From Rhodospirillales bacterium (GTDB lineage: Bacteria > Pseudomonadota > Alphaproteobacteria > BOG-932 > Roseiterribacteraceae), in the NCBI GenBank assembly GCA_028291365.1, contig JAQGIE010000162.1:1-56934 (forward strand): DNA of 56,934 nt, written 5' to 3'. Under the pieces are notes generated by a model, which saw only the letters and a list, made by a program, of their open reading frames with translations, made no database searches and had not been told where the DNA came from. Every line of letters starts with the position of its first letter. Within the stretch, counting starts at the first letter, position 1. Of this stretch, positions 11,137-20,420 are shown piece after piece. The translations under genes were made by a program, and so were the position numbers.

Positions 11137-12759
11137 ATGGACGAAGCGCTGCGCGCGCTGACCCAGGCGGGACGCGCCTGGCCGTTCGAAGAAGCGCGCA
11201 AACTGGCCGCGCGGATCGAGGCGGCGCGCCCGGAGAATGGGCCAGGGAAGGACTACGTACTGTTCGAGACCGGCTATGGCCCGTCAGGCCTGCCGCATCT
11301 CGGCACCTTTGGCGAAGTCGTCCGGACCACGATGGTGCGGCGCGCGTTCGAGAGCATCAGCGACGTTCCGACGCGGCTGTTCTGCTTCTCCGACGACATG
11401 GACGGGTTGCGGAAGGTGCCTGACAACGTCCCCAACGCCGACATCATCCGCCCCCATCTGGGCAAGCCGCTGACGCAAGTGCCCGATCCGTTCGGCACGC
11501 ATGAAAGCTTTGGCCACCACAACAATGCGCGGCTCCGCGCCTTCCTCGATTCGTTCGGCTTTGAATATGAATTCCAGTCGGCGACCGATTTGTACAAGTC
11601 GGGCCGATTCGACGCGACGTTGAAGCGTCTGTTCGACGCCTATGACGACGTCATGGCATTGATGCTGCCGACGCTGGGCGAAGAGCGCCAGGCGACCTAC
11701 AGCCCGTTCCTGCCGGTCAGTCCCAGCAGCGGTCGCGTGCTGCAGGTGCCGATTCTCGAGCGCCGCGCCGACTACACGATCGTGTTCGAGGACGAAGACG
11801 GCACCAGATGCGAAACACCGATCACCGGTGGCCACGTCAAGGTGCAGTGGAAGCCCGACTGGGCGATGCGCTGGGCCGCGCTCGGCGTCGATTACGAGAT
11901 GAGCGGCAAGGACCTGATCTCGTCGGTCGAGCTGGCGTCGAAGATCGTCAAGCTGATCGGCGGCCGCCCGCCCGAAGGATTCACCTACGAGCTGTTCCTC
12001 GACGACAAGGGACAGAAGATTTCGAAGTCGAAAGGCAACGGCCTGACGGTCGAGGAATGGCTGCACTATGCGCCGCCTGAAAGCCTCGCGCTGTTCATGT
12101 TCCAGAAGCCGAGGAGCGCGAAGAAACTCTATTTCGACGTGATTCCGCGCGCCGTTGACGACTACCTGACGCAGCTCGAAAAATACGCGGCCGAAGAACC
12201 GGTGCAGCGCATCGAGAATCCCGCCTGGCACATCCATCACGGCCAGCCGCCGCAGCCGGAGTCGGGGATCAGTTTCAACATCCTGCTGAATCTGGCGGGC
12301 GTGGTGAATGCCGAGCACAAAGACGTGCTGTGGGGCTTCATCAGCCGCTACGTGCCCGACGCGACGCCGCAGACGCGCCCGTCGCTCGATCGTCTCGCGG
12401 GCTACGCGGTCGCCTACTACCAGGATTTCGTGCGGCCGACGAAGCAGCATCGCCTGCCGACCGACGTCGAGCGTGGGGCGCTGGACGATCTGCGCGCCGC
12501 GTTGCGCACCATGGATCCGGCGACCGACGCCGAAACGATCCAGACCGCAGTCTACGAAATCGGCAAGCGCCACGCATTCGCCAGCCTGCGCGACTGGTTC
12601 AAGGCGCAGTACGAAGTGCTGCTGGGGCAGAGCGAAGGCCCGCGCATGGGCTCGTTCATCGCGCTTTACGGCGTCAAGGAAACGGTGACGCTGATCGACG
12701 GGGCTTTATCCCCCGCGAAAGCGGGGGCCCATTTCGGTGACGGTGCGCAAGGCGGATGA
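11137..12759 (+). CDS. lysK: Lysyl-tRNA synthetase, class I
   Basis: Charges tRNA-Lys; this is the class I (archaeal-type) enzyme used by most alphaproteobacteria. The HIGH-equivalent is [11 protein letters not shown] (about 51-61) and the KMSKS motif is KISKSKGNG (about 290). ATG 11137 is preceded by GAGGAG. 540 residues. The last 16 or so residues do not look like family sequence: residues about 525-530 (SPAKAG) are encoded by a CCCCGC..GCGGGG palindrome and the stop lies just before the second palindrome of the pair. Confidence 0.96.
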   Translation: MDEALRALTQAGRAWPFEEARKLAARIEAARPENGPGKDYVLFETGYGPSGLPHLGTFGEVVRTTMVRRAFESISDVPTRLFCFSDDMDGLRKVPDNVPNADIIRPHLGKPLTQVPDPFGTHESFGHHNNARLRAFLDSFGFEYEFQSATDLYKSGRFDATLKRLFDAYDDVMALMLPTLGEERQATYSPFLPVSPSSGRVLQVPILERRADYTIVFEDEDGTRCETPITGGHVKVQWKPDWAMRWAALGVDYEMSGKDLISSVELASKIVKLIGGRPPEGFTYELFLDDKGQKISKSKGNGLTVEEWLHYAPPESLALFMFQKPRSAKKLYFDVIPRAVDDYLTQLEKYAAEEPVQRIENPAWHIHHGQPPQPESGISFNILLNLAGVVNAEHKDVLWGFISRYVPDATPQTRPSLDRLAGYAVAYYQDFVRPTKQHRLPTDVERGALDDLRAALRTMDPATDAETIQTAVYEIGKRHAFASLRDWFKAQYEVLLGQSEGPRMGSFIALYGVKETVTLIDGALSPAKAGAHFGDGAQGG

Positions 12760-12784
12760 ATGGATCCCCGCTTGCGCGGGGAAT
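12708..12784. repeat. Head-to-head palindromic repeat pair (REPIN-like) 3, partly coding
   Basis: CCCCGCGAAAGCGGGG at 12711-12726 (followed by GCCCAT) and TCCCCGCTTGCGCGGGGA at 12765-12782 in opposite orientation. The first arm encodes the SPAKAG tail of LysK; the second is in the 29-base gap between lysK and the convergent repressor gene. The pair could also act as a bidirectional transcription end. Confidence 0.9.
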
Positions 12785-12788
12785 CAGG

Positions 12789-13412
12789 CTACTGGCAAGC
12801 CCACCGAACGCGCGCGATCCAGACGACGTCGTCGCGTTCGTAGCTGTGGTGCTCGGCGCCGGGCGCGAGCGGGGTCAGGTCGATGCGCGTCGCGGTCTGG
12901 CGCGTCAGCGTGCCGAGCGCGAGATCGCCGGCGCGCGTGCGCAGCAGGACGCGGTCGCCGCGCCGCGCCGGCGCCGAGGGCGTGATCACCAGCACGTCGC
13001 CGTCGCGATAGACCGGCAGCTGCGTGTCGCCCGAAATTTCGAGTGCGAAAGCGCGCGGATCGTCGAGCTGCGGAAATTCGAACGCATCCCAGGCCGGGCC
13101 CGCCGGATCGCCGGCGGGATCGAACGGCGCCTCGGCGCCGGTCGCGCCGAGATGGAGCAGGGGCAGGTGGCGGCCGGGACGGGTGCCCTCGGTCAGGCCG
13201 ACCAGCTCGGCCAGGCTGCTGCCGGTGGCCTGGAGGACCTTGGCGATGCTCTCGGTCGACGGCCAGCGCAGCCGACCGTCCGCGGTCGCCCGCTTCGACT
13301 TGTTGAAGGTCGTCGGATCCAGACCCGCCTTGCGTGCCAAGCCTGATGTCGACAGGCCGTGCCGCTCGGCCAGACGGTCGATCGCGCGCCAGACATCCGC
13401 GTGCGTCAACAT
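12789..13412 (-). CDS. XRE-type repressor with degenerate S24 (LexA/CI-like) domain
   Basis: A 207-residue regulator. The N-terminal helix-turn-helix (LSTSGLARKAGLDPTTFNKSKR, with the RWPSTESIAKVL segment) matches a widespread alphaproteobacterial XRE/S24 family. The C-terminal S24 fold is recognisable (FALEISGDTQLPVYRDGDVLVI, RRGDRVLLRTRAGD, VWIARVRWACQ). The usual catalytic Ser of the GDSM-type motif is Thr at about 128. The position of the general-base Lys (usually around xxAKxL) reads LALGTL near 167, so the Lys is missing. It is probably unable to self-cleave. Targets are unknown; it is divergent from the Gtr-like genes. Confidence 0.85.
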   Translation of the reverse strand: MLTHADVWRAIDRLAERHGLSTSGLARKAGLDPTTFNKSKRATADGRLRWPSTESIAKVLQATGSSLAELVGLTEGTRPGRHLPLLHLGATGAEAPFDPAGDPAGPAWDAFEFPQLDDPRAFALEISGDTQLPVYRDGDVLVITPSAPARRGDRVLLRTRAGDLALGTLTRQTATRIDLTPLAPGAEHHSYERDDVVWIARVRWACQ

Positions 13413-13571
13413 GGGTATAGTGTCCCATCGTCCCCGGTTGCCTGTCTAGGAACGAGTCAGTGAATGCCGTCCCATCCAGGATGCGATTCACAACAACGCC
13501 GAGCCGCGGCGATCGGCACCGCGCCCGTCGCGGAACTGTGGAGTGCAGGACTATGTTCTTGGTCGCTCATC

Positions 13572-14018
13572 ATGATTCGACGCATCACCCCCTGGCTGGG
13601 CAGCTTGGCCCGGCGCTTCCAATTCCTCAGCTTCGCCGCCATCGGCGTGGTCGGCTTCATCGTCGATACCGGGGTCCTGTACACGGCCAAGGACGATCTC
13701 GGCCTTGGCCTCTATGCCGGGCGGCTTTTGTCCTTCCTGGTGGCCGCGACCACGACCTGGCTGCTGAACCGCGTCTTCACCTTCGGCAACCCGCCGGTGA
13801 AATCGCTGTGGCGCGAATGGCTGCACTTCCTGTCGGTCAACTCGATCGGCGGTCTGGTCAATTACGGCGTCTACAGCGCGCTGGTCGCGACCTCGGCGCG
13901 CGTCGGCGAGCATCCCGTGCTGGGTGTTGCGGCGGGCGCGCTCTCCGGCCTGGCGTTCAACTATCTCGGCTCGAAGCACGCCGTGTTCCGCCATCGCGCC
14001 GCCCCACTCGGCCGCTAG
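13572..14018 (+). CDS. GtrA-like membrane protein (putative polyprenyl-glycan flippase)
   Basis: About 148 residues with four predicted membrane helices, the GtrA family hallmark (FLSFAAIGVVGFIVDTGVLY, LLSFLVAATTTWLLNRVFTF, FLSVNSIGGLVNYGVYSALV, AGALSGLAFNYLGSKHAVF). GtrA proteins are thought to flip polyprenyl-phosphate-linked sugars. ATG 13572 (MIRRITPW) is chosen because upstream in-frame sequence has no membrane or family character. It is followed within 11 bases by a multi-span GT-C-like protein and then a GT2 enzyme, forming a Gtr-type module. Confidence 0.85.
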   Translation: MIRRITPWLGSLARRFQFLSFAAIGVVGFIVDTGVLYTAKDDLGLGLYAGRLLSFLVAATTTWLLNRVFTFGNPPVKSLWREWLHFLSVNSIGGLVNYGVYSALVATSARVGEHPVLGVAAGALSGLAFNYLGSKHAVFRHRAAPLGR

Positions 14019-14028
14019 TCCGCGCCCT

Positions 14029-15660
14029 ATGACCAAGGCCGTCCCTGAGCGTTTCCACCCGGGAATGCTCCAGCCCGCACGGAGCGCGGGCGAAGTGAAA
14101 AGTCTGAGCCGTTTTCCCGCGAAGGCGGCGGTGGCGCTTGCCGTGGGCGCGCTCGCTTTCTTTGCCGTGCTCGCGTTGCTGCTGGGCAAGGAAGCGGCCT
14201 GGGATTTCCAGAATTATCACTGGTACGCGCCCTATGCGCTGCTGGGTGGCCGGCGCTTCTTCGACATCGCGGTCGCGCATCACGCGACCTACTACTCGCC
14301 GCTGCTCGACCTGCCGCTGTGGTGGATCGCCAATGCCGGGCCGGGCTGGTGGGGCGGCGTGTGGCTGGGGCTTCATGCCGGTGTCGCCGCCATTCTGCTC
14401 GGGGCCATCGCCTGGCAGGTATTGCCGCTGCATGACCCGCGCACCCGATTGGCGGTCGCGTCGCTGCTCGGCTTCTTCGGCGCGCTCGGCGGCGGCACGC
14501 TGAGTCAGATCGGCAGCACCAGCAACGACATTCTGGTCGGGCTGCCGGTCCTGGCGTCGTGGCTGGTGCTGCTGCTCGCCGCCGATAGCCGGCGGTGGTG
14601 GATGCTGATGTTGAGCGGCGTGCTGTGCGGTTTCGCGGTCGGCGCCAAGCTCACCACCGGCATCTACGCGATCGGCAGCCTGTGCGCCTTGCTGGCCTTG
14701 CCGGGCGGGGCGCGCGGCAAGGCGCGCGCCGTGCTGCTGTTCGGTCTCGGCGGCGCCATCGGCGCTGCCATCACCGGCGGCTTCTGGTGGTACACGCTGT
14801 GGCGCGAGACGGGCAATCCGCTCTTCCCGTTCGCCAATACGATCTTCAAGTCGGAGCTGATCAAGGTCGCCGACTACAGCGATCCGACCTTCCGTCCGCG
14901 CGACTGGTTCACGCGAATCTTCTTCCCGTTCGTCTTCACCGCCAATTCGCGGCGAGTCGCCGAATGGGATTTCCGCGATCTGCGCATCCTGGTCGCGTAT
15001 GTGCTCGCTTTCGTGTTGCTGGTGCTGGCGCTGACGCGCAACACCAGCCCCGATCCGCTCGCCGATCGGTTGCGCGGGCGCATGTTGTTGTTGGCGATCG
15101 TGGGCACCTACGTGCCGTGGGCGCTGCTGTTCGGCATCTATCGCTATGCGCTGACGCTGGAAATGCTGGCGCCGGTCGCGATCGCCATTCTGATCGGCTG
15201 GGTGCGGGCGCCGCGCGACGCCCGCATCGCCACGATCGTGCTGCTGGCGGTGGTGACGCAGGCGCTGGTGACGGTGTCGGTCGACCGCGCCAGCTTCGCC
15301 GGCCGCTATGTCGAGGTGCAGATGCAGCCGATCGAAGCCGACGCGATGGTGCTGGGCACCGGCAAGTATCCCTATGCCTACGTCATTCCGTCGGCGCCGC
15401 CGTCGGTGCCGTGGCTGCGCATCGACGGCTGGCTGGTCGGCCCCAAGGACGGGACCGGCCTGACCGCGATCATGGAACAGCGCGTTGCAGCGCATCGCGG
15501 GCCGCTTTACGTCATCTTCTCCAACTGGGAGCGCAACCAGCGCGACCAGGCACTTGCCGCCTACGGGCTTGCCGCCGACGACGCGGCCTGCTCAACCGTC
15601 ACCTCGAACATCGGGCGTCCGCTCGCGTTCTGCCGTGTCGTCAGAAGGGGTTCCACATGA
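14029..15660 (+). CDS. Multi-spanning membrane protein, probable GT-C type glycosyltransferase
   Basis: 543 residues with about ten hydrophobic helices. It has the layout of polyprenyl-phosphate-sugar-dependent GT-C glycosyltransferases: a short first loop with acidic and aromatic residues (WDFQNYHWYAPYALL) after helix 1, further loops with charged patches and a soluble C-terminal tail. No exact family motif is recognised with certainty. Position between a GtrA flippase and a GtrB-like enzyme makes it the likely acceptor-specific transferase (GtrX role) of the module. Its stop overlaps the next start (ATGA). The function is inferred from context. Confidence 0.7.
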   Translation: MTKAVPERFHPGMLQPARSAGEVKSLSRFPAKAAVALAVGALAFFAVLALLLGKEAAWDFQNYHWYAPYALLGGRRFFDIAVAHHATYYSPLLDLPLWWIANAGPGWWGGVWLGLHAGVAAILLGAIAWQVLPLHDPRTRLAVASLLGFFGALGGGTLSQIGSTSNDILVGLPVLASWLVLLLAADSRRWWMLMLSGVLCGFAVGAKLTTGIYAIGSLCALLALPGGARGKARAVLLFGLGGAIGAAITGGFWWYTLWRETGNPLFPFANTIFKSELIKVADYSDPTFRPRDWFTRIFFPFVFTANSRRVAEWDFRDLRILVAYVLAFVLLVLALTRNTSPDPLADRLRGRMLLLAIVGTYVPWALLFGIYRYALTLEMLAPVAIAILIGWVRAPRDARIATIVLLAVVTQALVTVSVDRASFAGRYVEVQMQPIEADAMVLGTGKYPYAYVIPSAPPSVPWLRIDGWLVGPKDGTGLTAIMEQRVAAHRGPLYVIFSNWERNQRDQALAAYGLAADDAACSTVTSNIGRPLAFCRVVRRGST

Positions 15661-16646
15661 CCGAAGCGATCCAGCTGGGACGTATCGAGCCGGTTGCGAC
15701 CAAGGACGTGGCGCGCCCGCGCGTGGCCGTGCTGATCCCTTGCTACAACGAAGAGGCCGCGATCGGGAAAGTCGTCGCCGACTTTCGCATCGCGCTGCCG
15801 AACGCCGCGATCTTCGTCTACGACAATAATTCCAAGGACCGCACCTTCGAGGTCGCCGCCGCAGCCGGCGCGCGCGTCGCGCGCGAGCCGCGCCAGGGAA
15901 AAGGCAACGTGGTGCGGCGCATGTTCGCCGATATCGAAGCGGACGTGTACGTGCTGGTCGACGGCGATGACACCTATGACGCGTCGGTCGCGCCGGAATT
16001 GGTGCGCAAGCTGGTCGACGAGAAGCTCGACATGGTCAACGGCGCGCGCGTCACCGACATCCAGGCGGCGTACCGGCCCGGCCATCGCTTCGGCAACAAG
16101 CTGCTGACGGGCATGGTGCGCGTGCTGTTCGGCGATCTCATCGGCGACATGCTGTCGGGCTATCGCGTTTTTTCGCGGCGCTTCGTGAAGTCGTTCCCGT
16201 CGATCGCGGGCGGCTTCGGCATCGAGACCGAAATGACCGTGCATGCGCTGCAGCTGCAGATGCCGGTGTCGGAAGTGCCGACCGCGTACAAGGACCGGCC
16301 GCCGGGATCGGCGTCGAAGCTGCGCACCTTCCGCGACGGCTGGGTGATCCTGATGCTGATCGTGAAGCTGATGAAGGAAGAGCGCCCGCTCGCCTTTTTC
16401 GGGATGATCGCGGGCCTGCTGATGTTGCTGGCGCTGGCAATCGCGCTGCCGGTCTTCGCCGACTATGCGCGGACGGGGCTGGTGCCGCGCATTCCGTCGG
16501 CGGTGCTGGCCACCGGCATCGCCCTTCTGTCCTTCCTCAGCCTGACCGGCGGGCTCGTGCTCGACACGGTCACGCGCGGCCGCTGGGAAGTGAAGCGGCT
16601 GACCTATCTGAACTTCGCCGCGCCCCGGAACGGCGGCACGGGCTGA
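15657..16646 (+). CDS. GT2 family glycosyltransferase, GtrB/DPM1-like
   Basis: 329 residues. An N-terminal GT-A domain carries VAVLIPCYNEEAAIGKVV, YDNNSKDRT and the metal-binding VLVDGDDTYD (DxD-like), followed by a SGYRVFSRRFVKSFP segment. Two C-terminal membrane helices (about 240-262 and 275-300) anchor it. This is the architecture of enzymes that load sugar onto undecaprenyl or dolichyl phosphate. It is the last gene of the GtrA / GT-C / GT2 module, coupled to the preceding gene by ATGA. The sugar and the acceptor glycan cannot be told from sequence. Confidence 0.88.
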   Translation: MTEAIQLGRIEPVATKDVARPRVAVLIPCYNEEAAIGKVVADFRIALPNAAIFVYDNNSKDRTFEVAAAAGARVAREPRQGKGNVVRRMFADIEADVYVLVDGDDTYDASVAPELVRKLVDEKLDMVNGARVTDIQAAYRPGHRFGNKLLTGMVRVLFGDLIGDMLSGYRVFSRRFVKSFPSIAGGFGIETEMTVHALQLQMPVSEVPTAYKDRPPGSASKLRTFRDGWVILMLIVKLMKEERPLAFFGMIAGLLMLLALAIALPVFADYARTGLVPRIPSAVLATGIALLSFLSLTGGLVLDTVTRGRWEVKRLTYLNFAAPRNGGTG

Positions 16647-16650
16647 CGTC

Positions 16651-16863
16651 TCAGCTGGCCGTCTCGGCCTGCAGCATGGCGCGCCAGGCGGCGCGCGCCT
16701 GCTCGCGGGTGACGCCGGCAGCGACGGCCGCTTCCAGCATCTTTTCACTCGGTGCTTCCGGAACCAGGCGGGTCTGGTTCTGGCCAAGCATGGCGGCGAT
16801 CGACAGAGCGACCCGAACCGGATCGCGCGAGTCGGCGGCGCGTCGTGATGCCCATTGCGTCAT
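16651..16863 (-). CDS. Small hypothetical protein, 70 residues
   Basis: A short soluble protein from ATG 16863 with GGGAG at good spacing upstream. It is Ala/Arg-rich, with two likely helices (DPVRVALSIAAMLGQNQ and EKMLEAAVAAGVTREQARAAWRAML). No family recognised. It ends four bases from the stop of the convergent glycosyltransferase. Codon pattern and ribosome-binding site support it being real; function unknown. Confidence 0.6.
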   Translation of the reverse strand: MTQWASRRAADSRDPVRVALSIAAMLGQNQTRLVPEAPSEKMLEAAVAAGVTREQARAAWRAMLQAETAS

Positions 16864-17043
16864 GCGGAACTCCCTTGCCCCGAAATGTTTCCCAGCGCGT
16901 AGCAAGCGCGATGCCGGTCCCCAGCACCACCGGAAGAGGAGAAATCGTGCTTTCGCACGGGGCCGAACTTCGCGAGACGCGAAGGTGCTTCGCGAACCGC
17001 GAGGCGGCTTGACCGCCCGCGGCCCGTTCCGTAGCGCTCGGCC

Positions 17044-18096
17044 GTGCTCGATCTCTTCCCTTTGGCGCGTCCGCTGCTGCACGCGCTCGATCCCGAGGCC
17101 GCCCATCGGCTGACCATCCGCGCTTTGCAGTCGGGCCTGGTGCCGGCCGCGTCGAAGGCCGACCCGCCGTCACTGAGGATCCGCGTGCTGGGGCTCGACC
17201 TGCCCAATCCGGTCGGGATGGCGGCCGGGTTCGACAAGAACGGCGAGGCGATCGAGGGGCTGCTGCGGCTCGGCTTCGGCTTCGTCGAGATCGGCAGCGT
17301 CACGCCGCTGCCGCAGCCGGGCAACCCCAAGCCGCGCCTGTTCCGCGTGCCGCAGGCGCGGGCCGTCATCAACCGGCTCGGTTTCAACAATGACGGTCTG
17401 GACGCCGCCGCGGCGCGTCTGGCGGCCCGGCGCGGCACCGGCGTGCTGGGCGCCAATCTCGGCAAGAACAAGGACCAGACCGACGCCGTCGCCGACTATG
17501 TCGCCGGCGCGGCGCGCCTGTCGCCGCTGGCCGACTATCTCGTGATCAACGTGTCGTCGCCCAACACACCCGGCCTGCGCGAGCTGCAGCACGCGCCGCT
17601 GGCCGAACTGGTGCGTGCCGTGCGCGAGGCGCGGGTGCGGCCGGTGCCGCTGCTGGTCAAGATCGCGCCCGATCTCGCAGGGCGCGAAATCGCTGCGGTC
17701 GTCGAAGCGGCGCTCGGTGGCGGGGCCGACGGGCTGATCGTGTCCAACACGACCTTGGAACGGCCGTCCTCGATCCCGGCCGAACTGGCGCGCGAAGCGG
17801 GTGGTCTGTCAGGAAAGCCGCTGTTCGCGCGTTCGACCGAAATGTTGCGCCAGGTACGACGGATCGCGGGTCCGACCGTGCCGTTGATCGGCGTCGGTGG
17901 CGTGGCGTCGGGGGAAGACGCCTACGCCAAGATCCGCGCCGGTGCGTCGCTGGTGCAGCTCTACACCGCGCTGATCTACGAGGGCCCATCGTTGGTCGCC
18001 CGCATCAAGCGCGAGCTGGCGGAGCTGTTGGCGCGCGACGGGATCGCGCAGATCCAGGACGCGGTTGGGCTGGACGCAAGCGGCGCGCGGCTTTAG
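17044..18096 (+). CDS. pyrD: Dihydroorotate dehydrogenase (quinone), class 2
   Basis: Membrane-associated flavoenzyme oxidising dihydroorotate with quinone in pyrimidine synthesis. The N-terminal LARPLLHALDPEAAHRL helices are the class 2 membrane-association region. FMN and substrate motifs are visible: GMAAGFDKNGE, NRLGFNNDG, the catalytic-Ser region NVSSPNTPGLRELQ, GGLSGKPL and IGVGGVASGEDAY. 350 residues, normal. It begins at GTG 17044 with no clear Shine-Dalgarno; the start is supported by the family N-terminus. The tandem ABC ATPase begins nine bases after the stop. Confidence 0.95.
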   Translation: MLDLFPLARPLLHALDPEAAHRLTIRALQSGLVPAASKADPPSLRIRVLGLDLPNPVGMAAGFDKNGEAIEGLLRLGFGFVEIGSVTPLPQPGNPKPRLFRVPQARAVINRLGFNNDGLDAAAARLAARRGTGVLGANLGKNKDQTDAVADYVAGAARLSPLADYLVINVSSPNTPGLRELQHAPLAELVRAVREARVRPVPLLVKIAPDLAGREIAAVVEAALGGGADGLIVSNTTLERPSSIPAELAREAGGLSGKPLFARSTEMLRQVRRIAGPTVPLIGVGGVASGEDAYAKIRAGASLVQLYTALIYEGPSLVARIKRELAELLARDGIAQIQDAVGLDASGARL

Positions 18097-18105
18097 TCCG
18101 GTTTC

Positions 18106-19734
18106 ATGGCCGAACCCATCCTCGCCGTCCGCGACCTCGCGGTCGAATTCCCCGGGCCCGGCGGGCGTTCGGTGGCTGCGGTGCGCGGCGTCTCGTTCGA
18201 GATCGCGCGCGGCGAAACGCTGGCGCTGGTTGGCGAGTCAGGTTCGGGCAAGTCGGTGACGGCGCTGTCGATCCTGCAGCTTCTGCCCGAGGCTGCCGCG
18301 CGCACGACGCGCGGTTCGATCCAGTTCAGCGGTGAAGAGCTGGTTGGTGCGCGTCCCGATCGTCTGCGCGAAATTCGCGGCGGCCGCATCGCGATGGTGT
18401 TCCAGGAGCCGATGACGTCGCTGAACCCGCTGCTGACGATTGAAAAGCAGCTTGCCGAGACGTTGACTCTGCACAAGGGCCTGACCGGCGCCGCGGCGCG
18501 CACGCGCGTGCTCGAATTGTTGGAGCTGGTCGGCCTCCCCAAGGCCGAGCAGCGCCTGGGTGCTTATCCGCACGAGCTTTCAGGCGGCCAGCGCCAGCGC
18601 GTGATGATTGCGATGGCGCTCGCCAACGAACCGGATCTGCTGATCGCGGACGAGCCGACCACCGCGCTCGACGTGACGATCCAGGCGCAGATTCTCGAAT
18701 TGCTGCGCGACCTGCGCGACCGGTTCGGCATGGCGCTGTTGCTGATCACGCACGATCTCGGCGTCGTGCGCGCGATGGCCGATCGCGTCGTCGTGATGCG
18801 CAAGGGCGAGGTGGTCGAGACGGCGCCGTCGGCCGATCTCTTCGCTCATCCGCAACACCCCTACACGCGCGCTTTGCTTGCGGCCGAACCCAAGGGCGCC
18901 GCCGTCGCGCATCAGAGCGACGCGCCGCCGGTGCTGACGGTCGAAGGACTCAAAGTCTGGTTTCCGATCAAAGCCGGGCTGCTGCGCAGGACGATCGATC
19001 ACGTGCGCGCGGTCGACGGGATCGATCTTGCGGTGCGGCCGGGCCAGACGGTCGGCGTGGTCGGTGAATCCGGTTCGGGCAAGACGACGTTGGGGCAGGC
19101 GCTGCTGCGCCTGATCGACAGCGAAGGCACGATCCGTTTCGACGGCGTCAATGTGCAGGGCTGGGCGCCCAAGCAGCTGCGTCCGTTGCGGCGCAAGATG
19201 CAGATCGTTTTCCAGGATCCGTACGGCTCGCTCAGCCCGCGCCTGACGGTCGGTGAGATCGTCGCCGAAGGATTGAAGGTGCACGGCATTGACGACCCGT
19301 CGCAGCGCGAGGCGCGCGTCGTCGAAGCGCTGCGCGCGGTCGGGCTCGATCCCGACAGCCGCAACCGCTATCCGCACGAATTCTCGGGCGGCCAGCGCCA
19401 GCGCATCGCCATCGCACGCGCCATCGTGCTGGAGCCGAGCTTCGTCGTCCTGGACGAGCCGACCTCGGCGCTGGACATGTCGGTGCAGGCGCAAATTGTT
19501 GACTTGCTTCGCAAGCTCCAGGTGGAGCGCGGGCTGGCCTATCTCTTCATCAGCCATGACCTCAAAGTCGTGCGCGCGCTTGCCGACGAGGTGATCGTGA
19601 TGAAAGACGGTCGCGTGGTCGAACGCGGCCGCACGCAGGACGTGTTCGAGCGGCCCGAACATCCCTACACCCAGGCGCTCCTCGCGGCGGCGCTGGATTT
19701 CCGCGCCGTGCCCACCGACGCGATCGCGACATGA
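18106..19734 (+). CDS. Tandem ABC transporter ATP-binding protein (YejF/Opp-DppDF fusion type)
   Basis: 542 residues with two complete ABC ATPase domains. Domain 1 has Walker [10 protein letters not shown], signature [15 protein letters not shown] and Walker B LLIADEPT. Domain 2 has [24 protein letters not shown] and [12 protein letters not shown]. Each ends in the [16 protein letters not shown] element that marks peptide/nickel-type importers. It energises a dipeptide/oligopeptide or microcin C-like permease. No permease or binding protein is encoded nearby, so it is an orphan here. Its stop overlaps the next start (ATGA). Confidence 0.88.
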   Translation: MAEPILAVRDLAVEFPGPGGRSVAAVRGVSFEIARGETLALVGESGSGKSVTALSILQLLPEAAARTTRGSIQFSGEELVGARPDRLREIRGGRIAMVFQEPMTSLNPLLTIEKQLAETLTLHKGLTGAAARTRVLELLELVGLPKAEQRLGAYPHELSGGQRQRVMIAMALANEPDLLIADEPTTALDVTIQAQILELLRDLRDRFGMALLLITHDLGVVRAMADRVVVMRKGEVVETAPSADLFAHPQHPYTRALLAAEPKGAAVAHQSDAPPVLTVEGLKVWFPIKAGLLRRTIDHVRAVDGIDLAVRPGQTVGVVGESGSGKTTLGQALLRLIDSEGTIRFDGVNVQGWAPKQLRPLRRKMQIVFQDPYGSLSPRLTVGEIVAEGLKVHGIDDPSQREARVVEALRAVGLDPDSRNRYPHEFSGGQRQRIAIARAIVLEPSFVVLDEPTSALDMSVQAQIVDLLRKLQVERGLAYLFISHDLKVVRALADEVIVMKDGRVVERGRTQDVFERPEHPYTQALLAAALDFRAVPTDAIAT

Positions 19735-20363
19735 AAAGAGCCGCGCTACTTGCACTTTTGCTCTGTCTCGGCGCGCCGGGCGCCTTCGCACGTGGCGAGT
19801 TGCCGGTGCCGAAATCCGACGTCATCGCGTTGCGTACGCCGGGTGGATTGTTCGTGGTGTCGAACGATCCGCTGCGCTGGTGGACGATGAGGCTGGACGG
19901 CCGCGAGGTCGAGCCGGCCAAGAGCACGCAGATCCCGACCTTCACCGTCGACGGCAAGCCGTTGCAGGTGATGGTGCCGCCGGCGCCGAAAGATCCGGCC
20001 GGGTTCGACGACACGACCCGCCGCCTGATCGTGTTTCGCGATCAGCTCGCCGCCAACATCTCGAAGCAACTCAAATACCAGCTCTACCCGAGCTCCACGC
20101 TGCTGACGTTCAACGACGGCAGCCAGGGCATGTGGATCAATATCGATCTGCCGAACGGTGCGACGCCGCCGCGGACGCGCATCTTCCTGGCCAAGATCAC
20201 GCACCAGGACTGGCTGATGTTGTTGGGCAGCGGCGTGACGACCGGGGAGACGTCCGACACGGTGCGGGCCTTCCTGCTGCGCACGATGGAAGGCGCGAAA
20301 ATCTATTCCGGGCCGATCGACGTCGAGGCGCTGAAGAAGTCGCTGGCCAAAGCAGCCAAATAA
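19731..20363 (+). CDS. Secreted protein of unknown function
   Basis: 210 residues with a clear Sec signal peptide ([20 protein letters not shown], cleavage after AFA). The mature part is a probable beta-rich globular domain (LRTPGGLFVVSNDPLRWWTMRLDG; STLLTFNDGSQGMWINIDLP; a Lys-rich C-terminal helix). I recognise no family. It is translationally coupled to the ABC ATPase, so a periplasmic partner role is possible, although it does not look like a solute-binding protein in size. Confidence 0.7.
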   Translation: MKRAALLALLLCLGAPGAFARGELPVPKSDVIALRTPGGLFVVSNDPLRWWTMRLDGREVEPAKSTQIPTFTVDGKPLQVMVPPAPKDPAGFDDTTRRLIVFRDQLAANISKQLKYQLYPSSTLLTFNDGSQGMWINIDLPNGATPPRTRIFLAKITHQDWLMLLGSGVTTGETSDTVRAFLLRTMEGAKIYSGPIDVEALKKSLAKAAK

Positions 20364-20376
20364 CGATTGGGTCGCC

Positions 20377-20393
20377 GCCCCCGGCTCGGGGGC
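20377..20393. repeat. GC-rich inverted repeat between convergent genes
   Basis: GCCCCCG-GCT-CGGGGGC forms a 7-bp stem with a 3-base loop in the gap between the secreted protein and leuB. There is no T-run. It may be a transcription end or a worn relative of the CCCCG repeats; a CGCGGGGAT fragment follows. Confidence 0.5.
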
Positions 20394-20420
20394 CGGGACA
20401 AGCTTCGCGGGGATTGGCTG

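Noticed and set aside
12737-12985. Small plus-strand open frame between lysK and the repressor
   Set aside because: It begins in the repeat and continues as the antisense of the repressor gene; no independent coding signal.
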